DNA of 36,857 bases from Patescibacteria group bacterium UBA6257 (GTDB taxonomy: Bacteria > Patescibacteriota > Minisyncoccia > UBA6257): assembly GCA_002440845.1 (NCBI GenBank), contig DJVL01000018.1, positions 1-36,857 on the forward strand. Reading direction: 5' to 3'. The position numbers and the translations under genes are program-made. This document shows positions 7,597 through 14,599 of this stretch, in pieces; positions within the stretch are counted from its first letter, which is position 1, and each line of letters opens with the position of its first letter. Below the pieces are notes generated by a model. The model saw only the letters and a program-made list of their open reading frames with translations. It was not told the DNA's origin and searched no databases.

Positions 7597-8625
7597 TTAA
7601 AATTGTTTTAAAAACCTGATGTCAGAATTGAAAAACATTCTAATATCGCAAATCCCATATTTAATTATTGCTATTCTTTCTATGCCTAAGCCAAAAGCAA
7701 AACCTTGCCAACGATTGACTTCATAACCAACTCTTTTAAAGAGTTCCGGATGAACCATTCCTGCTCCCATAATTTCCAGCCATTCATCCTTCAATTTTGA
7801 TTTTTGATTTTTGAATTTTGAATTTATCTTGATATCTACTTCAATTCCCGGACTAACAAAAGGAAAATAACTCGGCCGAAAACGAACTAAAACCTTGTTT
7901 TTAAAAATGTCCTTAATTATTGTCTCAATTACAGCTTTAAAATTCGCTAAACTTATATTTTCTCCAACCATTAATCCTTCTATTTGATGAAACTGAATTT
8001 CATGAGAAGCATCAGTTGCCTCATACCGATAACATCTGCCCGGCGCAATAATTCTAAAGGGCGGCTGATGAGTTTCCATATATCTAATCTGAACAGGGCT
8101 GGTATGAGTCCTTAATAATAATTTTGACTTTTGATTTTTGGTTTTTGGCTTTATCCATAACGTATCCCACATTTCCCGGGCTGGATGACCGAGGGGGATA
8201 TTTAAGGCATCAAAATTATAATACTCCGTTTCTATCTCCGGGCCTTCAACTATTTCAAAACCTATTTTTTCAAAAGACCTGATAATCTTTCTTGCTATTG
8301 TGGTTAAAGGATGAAGATGTCCTTGAGAAAGCTTCTCGCCGGGTCGGGTAATATCAAAAAAATCAAAGTCAATTTTTGGCTTAAAATTTATTTCCAAATC
8401 AGTTTGTTTTTGTTTAAAAAGATGAAGCAAAGATTCCTTTATTTTATTGGCTTCTTTGCCTTTCTCTTTTTTTTCTTCAGGAGAAAAAGAAGAAAGCTCT
8501 TTAAAAAATAAAGAAATGGCGCTTTTCCGGCCAAGATATTTTACGCGCCAGTTTTCCAAATCATTTTGATTCTTAATTGAATCGGCGTCTGCCTGAGCTT
8601 GTTGAAAAATTGTTTTTAATTCCAT
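7597..8625 (-). CDS. pheS: Phenylalanine-tRNA ligase alpha subunit
   Basis: Class II synthetase catalytic subunit. The N-terminal ~85 residues form the tRNA-binding coiled coil (FKELSSFSPEEKKEKGKEAN). Motif 1 lies around GFEIVEGPEIETEYYNFDALN. Motif 2 is GRCYRYEATDASHEIQFHQIEG (split here by family: the F-H-Q-x-EG loop contacts ATP). Motif 3 is GFAFGLGIERIAIIKYG. The length of 342 is normal, but two lysine-rich inserts sit between conserved blocks (TKNQKSKL before LLRTHTSPVQ, and SKFKNQKSKLKDEW before LEIMGAGMVHPE). Both are encoded by period-7 repeats. A good promoter lies just upstream, and pheT follows after 88 bases. Confidence 0.96.
   Translation of the reverse strand: MELKTIFQQAQADADSIKNQNDLENWRVKYLGRKSAISLFFKELSSFSPEEKKEKGKEANKIKESLLHLFKQKQTDLEINFKPKIDFDFFDITRPGEKLSQGHLHPLTTIARKIIRSFEKIGFEIVEGPEIETEYYNFDALNIPLGHPAREMWDTLWIKPKTKNQKSKLLLRTHTSPVQIRYMETHQPPFRIIAPGRCYRYEATDASHEIQFHQIEGLMVGENISLANFKAVIETIIKDIFKNKVLVRFRPSYFPFVSPGIEVDIKINSKFKNQKSKLKDEWLEIMGAGMVHPELFKRVGYEVNRWQGFAFGLGIERIAIIKYGICDIRMFFNSDIRFLKQF
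7795..7822. repeat. Period-7 repeat in frame inside pheS (copy 1)
   Basis: Four consecutive 7-base units of the form TTTTGAW on the plus strand. On the coding (minus) strand they read as a Lys/Asn/Phe/Ser-rich insert between conserved pheS blocks. Because 28 bases are not a multiple of three, the insert as a whole must have been tuned to keep the frame. Confidence 0.6.
8122..8149. repeat. Period-7 repeat in frame inside pheS (copy 2)
   Basis: Four 7-base units TTTTGRN (ttttgac, ttttgat, ttttggt, ttttggc). Coding-strand product is a Lys/Asn/Gln/Ser-rich insert just before the conserved LLRTHTSPVQ block of PheS. Confidence 0.6.
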
Positions 8626-8651
8626 TTTAAATTAATCGCGGAGTATTTTTA

Positions 8652-8680
8652 ATTCTAACTCATAAAGCCTTCTTTTTCAA
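8652..8680 (-). promoter_or_regulatory. pheS-pheT promoter
   Basis: On the minus strand TTGAAA (8680-8675), a 17-base spacer and TAGAAT (8657-8652), ~27 bases before the pheS ATG at 8625. Probably drives pheS, pheT and gyrB. No tRNA-Phe-type attenuator or T-box is visible in the short leader. Confidence 0.6.
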
Positions 8681-8768
8681 GATTGGTTATCTAATAATTT
8701 TTCAGTTATTTATTTTAAAAATCGCAGGCTCATGGTCTAATAAGAAAAATATAAATTATAATATAAAT

Positions 8769-8797
8769 TTGCTAAAAGCAGAAAAAAATTATACAAT
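8769..8797 (+). promoter_or_regulatory. Candidate yebC promoter
   Basis: TTGCTA (8769-8774), a 17-base spacer and TACAAT (8792-8797). Transcription would start near 8804 and leave a leader of ~285 bases before yebC, which contains the inverted repeats described separately. The rest of the 8626-9090 gap is AT-rich with no other gene seen. Confidence 0.4.
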
Positions 8798-8858
8798 AAA
8801 GTAATTTGTCTAAATTTTTAAACCAAAAACGTAGAAAATTTAGCAGCAAAGCCTTACC

Positions 8859-8963
8859 CGGCACATAACTTTATGTATGATGTTTATATCCTGAAAAATC
8901 ATAGTAAAGATGAAATATATAATTGAAAGAACGATTAAATATGGTTTGTAAAGTTATGTGCCG
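8859..8963. repeat. 15-bp perfect inverted repeat with 75-base loop
   Basis: cggcacataacttta (8859-8873) is perfectly complementary to 8949-8963. The loop contains a GIY-YIG-like coding remnant. The palindrome could be the folded part of a long yebC leader or the inverted ends of a decayed small element. No flanking target duplication was recognised. Confidence 0.7.
8873..8943 (+). pseudogene. Decayed fragment resembling the N-terminus of a small GIY-YIG endonuclease
   Basis: From the ATG at 8873 the reading is MYDVYILKNHSKDEIYN and then TGA at 8924. M-Y-x-V-Y-I-L-K is the characteristic start of short UvrC/YhbQ-like GIY-YIG proteins. Overlapping in another frame, from 8923, comes LKERLN, which resembles the DLKERL segment that normally follows the IYIG motif. 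The segment holding G-Y-T and neighbours is missing, so a small deletion plus a frameshift would explain it. Nothing recognisable follows. Given the short match, chance similarity remains possible. Confidence 0.35.
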
Positions 8964-8974
8964 AGTGCTCAAGG

Positions 8975-9078
8975 TGATAGTAACCCAGCCCTTTGCGCTG
9001 GAATATAAAACTATCATAGATATAAATAAAATTAATAAAACAAATAAATAATTATCCGGTTCTTCAAAGGGCTGGGTT
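8975..9078 (+). promoter_or_regulatory. Attenuator-like alternative hairpins in the yebC leader
   Basis: Local structure A: tgatagt (8975-8981) pairs with 9010-9016, and inside it ccagc pairs with gctgg around a short loop. Structure B: the same strand, aacccagccctttg (8982-8995), is a perfect 14-bp complement of 9065-9078, which ends 12 bases before the yebC ATG. A and B cannot form together. This is the logic of an attenuator or riboswitch controlling translation start. No ligand-binding class was recognised, and no T-run follows structure B, so control would more likely be translational. Confidence 0.5.
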
Positions 9079-9090
9079 TATCGCATTGGT

Positions 9091-9807
9091 ATGTCTGGTC
9101 ATTCGAAATGGGCAAAAGTAAAATATCAAAAAGCTGTTAACGACCCTAAAAAAGGCAAAGCTTTTTCAAAGCTATCTGCTTTAATTTCTATTGCCGCAAG
9201 AGATGGAAAAGATATAGAAACTAATTCTAAATTAAGAGTCGCCGTGGAAAAAGCCAAAGAATTGGGAATGCCCAAAGATAATATTGAAAAAGCCATAAAA
9301 AGAGGTGCTGGAGAATTAAAAGAAGAAAAAAACTTGGAAGAATTATTCTGTGAAGCTTATGGTCCGGGAGGCTCTGCCCTTTTAATTCATGCTATCACTG
9401 ATAATAAAAACAGAACTTTGGCCGAGCTTCGCCATTTACTTCAAACCTACGAATCAAAAATGGCTGAAACTGGCAGCGTCAGGTGGATGTTTAAAGAAGT
9501 GGGGGTAATCTTTTTCCCAAAAACAAACTGGAATGACGATTTCTCCTTAAAAATTATTGAAAAAGGAGCTGAAGAAATCAAGGAAAAAGAGGAAGAAATA
9601 ATTGTTTATACCTCTCCCCAAAACCTTCTTCCTTTAAAAAAATTTATTGAAGAGCTTTTGCCCGATACTCAGATAACAGCAGAATTTGATTTTATTTCCC
9701 AACAACCTCTCATCCTTTCCGAAGCAGATAAAACTCAAATTGAAAAACTTTTTGAAGCTTTAGAAGATCATAGTGATATTGAAGGAGTTTATTCAAATGT
9801 TGAATAG
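9091..9807 (+). CDS. yebC: YebC/PmpR family protein (TACO1-like)
   Basis: Starts with the family signature MSGHSKWAKVKYQKAVNDPKKGKAFSKL (shown in parts: MSGHSKWA, then KGKAFSKL), followed by AARDGKDIETNSKLR and GMPKDNIEKAIKRGAGE. Length 238 is typical. Long described as transcriptional regulators, members of this family are also reported to act in translation (mitochondrial TACO1 and bacterial YebC), with both roles known from family literature rather than from this sequence. The gene follows a long structured leader and precedes ruvC by 57 bases, a common gene order. Confidence 0.95.
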   Translation: MSGHSKWAKVKYQKAVNDPKKGKAFSKLSALISIAARDGKDIETNSKLRVAVEKAKELGMPKDNIEKAIKRGAGELKEEKNLEELFCEAYGPGGSALLIHAITDNKNRTLAELRHLLQTYESKMAETGSVRWMFKEVGVIFFPKTNWNDDFSLKIIEKGAEEIKEKEEEIIVYTSPQNLLPLKKFIEELLPDTQITAEFDFISQQPLILSEADKTQIEKLFEALEDHSDIEGVYSNVE

Positions 9808-9864
9808 TTGAATAAACAAAAGAGATAAAAATACCAAAAAAAATAAATAATAAATATTGATTAA

Positions 9865-10356
9865 ATGTTAATATTGGGCATTGATCCCGGAACAACAAGA
9901 ATTGGTTGGGCAATTTTAAAAGCCAATAATAAAGATGTATACCCTCTTGATTATGGTTGCTGGGAGATTTCAGAAAAAAAACAAGGCCAAAGATTGGAAA
10001 AAATAGCTAAAAATCTTCTTGCTCTTATAAAAAAATATCAACCGGAAATAATGATGATTGAGAAAATATTTTTCTTTAAGAACGCCAAAACCGCTATGAG
10101 CATCAGCGAAGCCAAAGGGGTAATAATTTATATTGTCCAAAAAAAACGTTTGCCTTATATTGAATTAACTCCTTTAGAAATAAAGCAAAATTTAGTTGGT
10201 TATGGCCGAGCCACTAAAAAAGACGTTCAAAAAACTATCCAGTGTTTTTTCTCTTTAGAGAAACTCCCAAAACCTGACGATATTGCTGATGCTTTGGCAG
10301 TAGCTTTAGCTGGTTTTAATAAAACTAGAATAAACAAGCATGACAGGAAAAACTAA
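9865..10356 (+). CDS. ruvC: Crossover junction endodeoxyribonuclease RuvC
   Basis: Holliday-junction resolvase of the RNase H-like fold. The acidic catalytic residues are visible: D7 in GIDPGTTRIGWA, E66 in IMMIEKIFF, and the C-terminal D138/D139 and D142 of PDDIADALAVAL. Length 163 is normal. Start is the ATG at 9865. RuvA and RuvB are not in the window. Its end overlaps the next gene by 17 bases, so the two are translationally coupled. Confidence 0.95.
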   Translation: MLILGIDPGTTRIGWAILKANNKDVYPLDYGCWEISEKKQGQRLEKIAKNLLALIKKYQPEIMMIEKIFFFKNAKTAMSISEAKGVIIYIVQKKRLPYIELTPLEIKQNLVGYGRATKKDVQKTIQCFFSLEKLPKPDDIADALAVALAGFNKTRINKHDRKN

Positions 10357-12814
10357 AAAAGTATTTCTTGCTTTTATTATTTTATTTCTTTTAACTCTTG
10401 TTGCTGGCATTGGAGCATTTTTTTTTCTTTCCCAAGGTTTGCCAGACCCACGCACTTTTAACGAAAGAGTTGTCGCCCAATCAACAAAAATTTACGACCG
10501 AACAGGAAAAATTCTCCTTTATGAAATTCATGGCGGAGAAAAAAGAACTATAGTATCTTTGAATGAGATTTCCCCTTCTGCTATTAAATGTGTCCTTGCC
10601 GCGGAAGACGATACTTTCTATCAACATAAAGGTTTTGTTTTAAAAGGAATGGCTCGGGCTTTTATTAAAAATTTGCTCAACCCGAAAGAACTGCAAGGCG
10701 GCTCCACTATTACCCAGCAATTAGCCAGAAACGCTTTTTTAACTTCCCAAAAAAGCGTCATTAGAAAAATCAAAGAAGCAATTTTAACTGTTAAAATTGA
10801 ACAAAATTACAGCAAAGACCAGATTCTTGAAATGTATTTAAACCAAATTAATTTTGGCCATAATAATTACGGCATTGAGAATGCCAGTAATTTTTATTTT
10901 AATAAGAGCGCTAAAGACCTTACTTTGGCAGAGGCCGCCTATCTTATCAGTTTGATCCAATCGCCAAATTATCTTTCGCCTTACGGCAATCACCGTGATG
11001 AATTGGAAGCCAGAAAAAATTGGGTGTTCAGCCGCTTGGAAAAATTAAATTATTATCCAAAAAACCAAGTCGCCGAAGCCCGGCAAGAAAAAGTCAATTT
11101 TGCTTTACAAAACTTGGGTCTTAAAGCCCCTCATTTTGTTATGTATGTCCGCGATATCCTTTACAAAAAATTTTCCGAAGAAGAACTGGAAAATGGCGGC
11201 TATACTATTATCACCACTTTAGATATGAGGCTTCAGGAATTAGCCGAAGAAGTAATAAAAAAATATGGTGATTTCAATGAAAAAAAAGTTGGCGCCAAAA
11301 ACTTAGCTCTTTTGGCTCAAGATCCGAAAACCGGTCAAATTTTGGCAATGGTTGGTTCAAGAGATTATTGGAATATGGAAGCCGAAGGCAATGTCAATGC
11401 CACTTTAAGCATCAGGCAACCCGGCTCTTCTTTTAAACCCATTGTTTACGCTACTGCTTTTAAAAAGGGATTTCTCCCTGAGAGCGTTATTTTTGATGTA
11501 GCTTTAAATGGCGTAGCCGCTAATTTTTCTACTGATCCCAATAACCCATATTTTGTCAGAAATTATGATGAAAAAACCAGAGGCCCTGTTACTTTCAGAC
11601 AAGCTTTGGCCCAGTCTTTGAATATTCCTTCAGTCAAAGTCCTTTATTTAGCCGGCATAAAAGAGAGCATCCAAACTGCCAAAGATTTAGGCATTACTAC
11701 TTTAAACGAACCGCCGAGCCATTACGGCTTAAGTCTGGTTTTGGGCGGAGGAGGAGTAAAACTTATTGAAATGGTTAATGCTTATTCAGTTTTCAGCCAA
11801 GAAGGAGTTTATCACCCTCAAAACACTATTTTGCAAATTAAAGACAGCAATGGCAAAAATTTAGAAGAATTTAAAATAGAAGAAAAGAAAGTTTTAGATC
11901 CCCAAATTGCCCGCTTCATTAACAGCATTCTTTCCGATAATGCCAGCCGCGCCCCTACTTTTGGCTGGAATAATCCCTTGTATTTTCAAAATTTTCAAGC
12001 AGCGGCAAAAACCGGCACTGACTCAGAATATCGGGATGCCTGGACCCTCGGTTATACCACCAGCTTAACTAGCGGAGTTTGGGCTGGAAACAATGATCGT
12101 TCGCCGGTAGCTGAAAGCGGAGCGCCCGGATCAATGGTTGCCGCCCCTTGTTGGCACGAATTTATGGAAAAAGCCAGCCAGTATTATCCACCAGAAAACT
12201 TTGTTGAACCCCTGCCTTATGATTCCAAAAGCATTAATATTCCTATGGTTAACGGCGACTATGTAAATGTTAAAAAATATAAAAACAACAATACTGGAGA
12301 AATAAAAGAATTTAAAGAAATCCATAATATTCTTTATTATATTGATAAAAACAATATTTTTGGTCAAACGCCGATAGAGCCATCTCTTGACTCCCAGTTT
12401 TGGAATTGGGAAATTCCTGTGCTTCTTTGGGCCCAGCAAAATATTCCTAATTTCAACCAAGAATTCAATCAACTGCCCTCAAGTGAATATACCCCTTTAA
12501 ATGAAAACCAAAAAGATGTGGTGATTGAATTTCCTGATACTCCGAAAATAGAATTTTTAAATCCCGCGAATGGAAATTTTATTTCCGGTGATTTCAATTT
12601 AGAAGTTTCTATTAACACTCCCTTGGCTCTAAATAAAACCGAAGTTTACTTAAATAAAAAATTTATCGGCAATCTTTTGCCTGACAGCGCCGGTCATTAT
12701 TATTTAACCATAAAATTCGCTGATCTTGATGACCAAAATGAAATAAAAATAGAAGCTGAGGACAGCCTTAACCAAAAATCATCCGCTTCAATTATTATTT
12801 TTAAACAACTTTGA
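10340..12814 (+). CDS. Class A penicillin-binding protein (glycosyltransferase + transpeptidase)
   Basis: Bifunctional peptidoglycan synthase, 824 residues. A short cytosolic N-terminus precedes one membrane anchor (~8-31). The GT51 domain shows the catalytic AAEDDTFYQHKG (E89), GGSTITQQLARN, and the EMYLNQINFGHNNYGIE region. The transpeptidase domain has the SxxK motif SSFK at ~363 (PGSSFKPIVYA), an SLN motif (AQSLNIPSVK) and KTG at ~556 (AAKTGTDSEYRDAW). The last ~85 residues after ~735 (FLNPANGNFISGDF) look like an Ig-like beta-sandwich, which may bind wall polymer or a partner. Overlap with ruvC is unusual in sense but common in compact genomes. Belongs to the PBP1a/PonA group. Confidence 0.95.
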   Translation: MTGKTKKVFLAFIILFLLTLVAGIGAFFFLSQGLPDPRTFNERVVAQSTKIYDRTGKILLYEIHGGEKRTIVSLNEISPSAIKCVLAAEDDTFYQHKGFVLKGMARAFIKNLLNPKELQGGSTITQQLARNAFLTSQKSVIRKIKEAILTVKIEQNYSKDQILEMYLNQINFGHNNYGIENASNFYFNKSAKDLTLAEAAYLISLIQSPNYLSPYGNHRDELEARKNWVFSRLEKLNYYPKNQVAEARQEKVNFALQNLGLKAPHFVMYVRDILYKKFSEEELENGGYTIITTLDMRLQELAEEVIKKYGDFNEKKVGAKNLALLAQDPKTGQILAMVGSRDYWNMEAEGNVNATLSIRQPGSSFKPIVYATAFKKGFLPESVIFDVALNGVAANFSTDPNNPYFVRNYDEKTRGPVTFRQALAQSLNIPSVKVLYLAGIKESIQTAKDLGITTLNEPPSHYGLSLVLGGGGVKLIEMVNAYSVFSQEGVYHPQNTILQIKDSNGKNLEEFKIEEKKVLDPQIARFINSILSDNASRAPTFGWNNPLYFQNFQAAAKTGTDSEYRDAWTLGYTTSLTSGVWAGNNDRSPVAESGAPGSMVAAPCWHEFMEKASQYYPPENFVEPLPYDSKSINIPMVNGDYVNVKKYKNNNTGEIKEFKEIHNILYYIDKNNIFGQTPIEPSLDSQFWNWEIPVLLWAQQNIPNFNQEFNQLPSSEYTPLNENQKDVVIEFPDTPKIEFLNPANGNFISGDFNLEVSINTPLALNKTEVYLNKKFIGNLLPDSAGHYYLTIKFADLDDQNEIKIEAEDSLNQKSSASIIIFKQL

Positions 12815-12845
12815 TTTTTGAATTTCTTTTTCCTGATGTTTAAAA

Positions 12846-12885
12846 CAACGTATCTCAATGTATTTCCATGTATTGCTATTGTATT
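12846..12885. repeat. Degenerate 10-bp tandem repeat array, copy 2
   Basis: Three good 10-base units (caacgtatct, caatgtattt, ccatgtattg) and a weaker fourth, in the same family as the array at 3221-3290. It lies in the 86-base convergent gap between the penicillin-binding protein and the dciA-like gene, with no hairpin terminator seen. Confidence 0.55.
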
Positions 12886-12900
12886 TTGAATATTGAAAAT

Positions 12901-13185
12901 TTATTTGAATATTATTCTTTTTATTTTTCTTGATATTTTTTCCTCTAAATACTTCTTAATCTCTCCCTCTCTCCACCTTAGCTCTGAAGTAATTATGCCC
13001 TTGGCGCACTCCACTATTAAATTTCCTTGGCAGAAATTAACCGCTTTGGCTAAATTCTCGTAATCTTTTTTTTCTTGAAAATATTGGTTGGCCAAATTTA
13101 TTATTTGGCGTTTTTCTAATTGACCGCTTAAATTCTTTTTCGCCAACCAAGCAGCCAATTCTTTTTTTATTCCGCTAAAAGCCAT
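12901..13185 (-). CDS. DUF721 / DciA-like protein
   Basis: A 94-residue protein. Its second half (FCQGNLIVECAKGIITSELR then WREGEIKKYLEEKISRKIKRI) matches the DUF721 pattern of a strand, a helix with a conserved Leu-Arg, and a terminal Ile-rich strand. DUF721 includes DciA, a loader of the replicative helicase DnaB in bacteria lacking DnaC/DnaI. Its position, 7 bases after dnaN in the dnaA-dnaN cluster, supports a replication role. Shorter than most DciA proteins; the N-terminal ~45 residues are not recognised. The DUF721 call is moderately firm and the helicase-loading role is inference. Confidence 0.7.
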   Translation of the reverse strand: MAFSGIKKELAAWLAKKNLSGQLEKRQIINLANQYFQEKKDYENLAKAVNFCQGNLIVECAKGIITSELRWREGEIKKYLEEKISRKIKRIIFK

Positions 13186-13192
13186 AATTTTG

Positions 13193-14317
13193 CTAAACTT
13201 TTATTGGCATCAAAATATAAATAAAACTGTTATCGTTTTTACCTTTTACCAAACCCGGATTTAATTCATTGTTTAAATTTATTATCACCATCTCTTCTCT
13301 GATGGAATTCAAGCTGTCTAAAATAAACCGATAATTAAAATTTATTTCTAAATTTTTACCTTTGATTTCCAAGGGATTGATGGTTGCGTGGCTTTTTCCT
13401 AAAGAAATATCTTGAGCTTCAATAACAACTTCTTTTTTATCAGGACTGATATTGAAATGAATATCATTTATTTTGCCGCTAAAAAGACCAACAACTTTGA
13501 CCGCTTCCAGTAAATCCTTTTTGTCAAAAATAATATTTATTTCAAAATTTTTAGGAATAATGGAAGCGTATTTAGGATACTCGGCATTAATCAATCTGGA
13601 AATTAATCTAATGTTTTCAGTGGAAAATTGGACTTGGTTTATCTCTGGATTAATTTTTATTTTTGTTGAATCTTCCTCTATTTGTTCTTGAATAATTCTC
13701 AATAATTCCTGACTGGACCTTAAAGGAATAATTATTTCCAGATCTTCTTTTATATTAGTTTTAAATTTATCATTAAAGATTGTTTTTTCCGCCAATCTAA
13801 AGCTATCAGTCCCGACTATTTTTAAAATACCATTTTCTAATTTCAATAAAACTCCGTTAAGTTCCGGCTTTAAAGAAGAATAACTAATGCTGGGAATTAT
13901 TTGTTCTAAAGCTTCTTCTAAATCATTTTTTTCTAATTCTATAAATTTTTCCGTTTTTATTTCAGGTATGATTGGAAAATCTTCTGGATTCATTCCTTGA
14001 AAAACACTGTTATATTTTCCTCCGAATACCGATAAAGTGTTATCTTTTTTTTCTAAAGAAATTTTTTCTTCCGGTAAATTATTAAGAAAAGCGGAAAAAG
14101 TTTTTGCCGGCAAAACAAATTTTCCTTCTTTTTCTGTTTTCCCGGTAATAGTTATTTCAATGCCTAATTCTAAATCTGTAGCTGAAAGATGAATTTTGTT
14201 TTTATTGGTTTCTAACAATAAATTATTTAAAATAGGCAGAGTTAAATTTTTCCCTGTAATTCTTTCGGCAAGATTAACCGCCTTTTTTAAATTTTCTGTT
14301 AAGGCTATAAATTTCAT
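13193..14317 (-). CDS. dnaN: DNA polymerase III beta sliding clamp
   Basis: 374 residues in the usual three-domain layout. The N-terminal domain opens with MKFIALTENLKKAVNLAERI and LPILNNLLLE, with SATDLELGIEI and GKFVLPAKTFSAFLNNLP. Domain 3 includes the ISPDKKEVVIEAQDISLG segment, and the C-terminus (SFIYILMPIKV) corresponds to the clamp's conserved final M-P-x-R/K strand. The ring tethers polymerase and repair proteins to DNA. It is transcribed after dnaA across a 281-base origin-like spacer. Confidence 0.96.
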   Translation of the reverse strand: MKFIALTENLKKAVNLAERITGKNLTLPILNNLLLETNKNKIHLSATDLELGIEITITGKTEKEGKFVLPAKTFSAFLNNLPEEKISLEKKDNTLSVFGGKYNSVFQGMNPEDFPIIPEIKTEKFIELEKNDLEEALEQIIPSISYSSLKPELNGVLLKLENGILKIVGTDSFRLAEKTIFNDKFKTNIKEDLEIIIPLRSSQELLRIIQEQIEEDSTKIKINPEINQVQFSTENIRLISRLINAEYPKYASIIPKNFEINIIFDKKDLLEAVKVVGLFSGKINDIHFNISPDKKEVVIEAQDISLGKSHATINPLEIKGKNLEINFNYRFILDSLNSIREEMVIINLNNELNPGLVKGKNDNSFIYILMPIKV

Positions 14318-14599
14318 ATTAATAATTTATTTATTTATTATTATAATAATATAATTGTTATTATTATTAAGGAAGAAATTTTTGGGGATAAAGACTGTTT
14401 GTTTTTTTAATCCAATCTTTTTGAAGGTTTTATAAGGGAATATAATGGGGATAATAATTGGATAATAATAGATTAATTAGTTGAAAAGATGTTTATTCTT
14501 TAATTCTTTTTTAACTCTTTATTTTTTTACACCAATTTTCCTCAATTTTTTCCCCAATTTTTTTAGTCTTTATTTTCCTTGCTCCACTATTTATCCACT
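14318..14599. other. Candidate replication origin segment between dnaA and dnaN
   Basis: The 281-base spacer has a ~50-base stretch that is almost purely A/T (about 14320-14370), suited to strand opening. It is followed by four DnaA-box-like 9-mers: TTATCCCCA on minus at 14391-14383 and 14454-14446, TTATCCAAT on minus at 14465-14457, and TTATCCACT on plus at 14591-14599 overlapping the dnaA stop. Each differs from the TTATCCACA consensus by one or two bases. A dnaA-dnaN spacer origin is known in several bacteria. No gene is seen here. Confidence 0.55.

Noticed and set aside
8873..8943. TGA read as Gly or Trp, which would extend the GIY-YIG-like fragment.
   Set aside because: TGA ends several certain genes here (rnpA, rpmH, the penicillin-binding protein, khpB), so the code is standard and a TAA follows shortly anyway.
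8859..9078. A known structured RNA such as tmRNA, RNase P RNA, 6S RNA or SRP RNA in the yebC gap.
   Set aside because: None of the hallmark sequences (for example the RNase P gaggaaagtcc or a tRNA-like tmRNA end) is present; only generic hairpins are supported.
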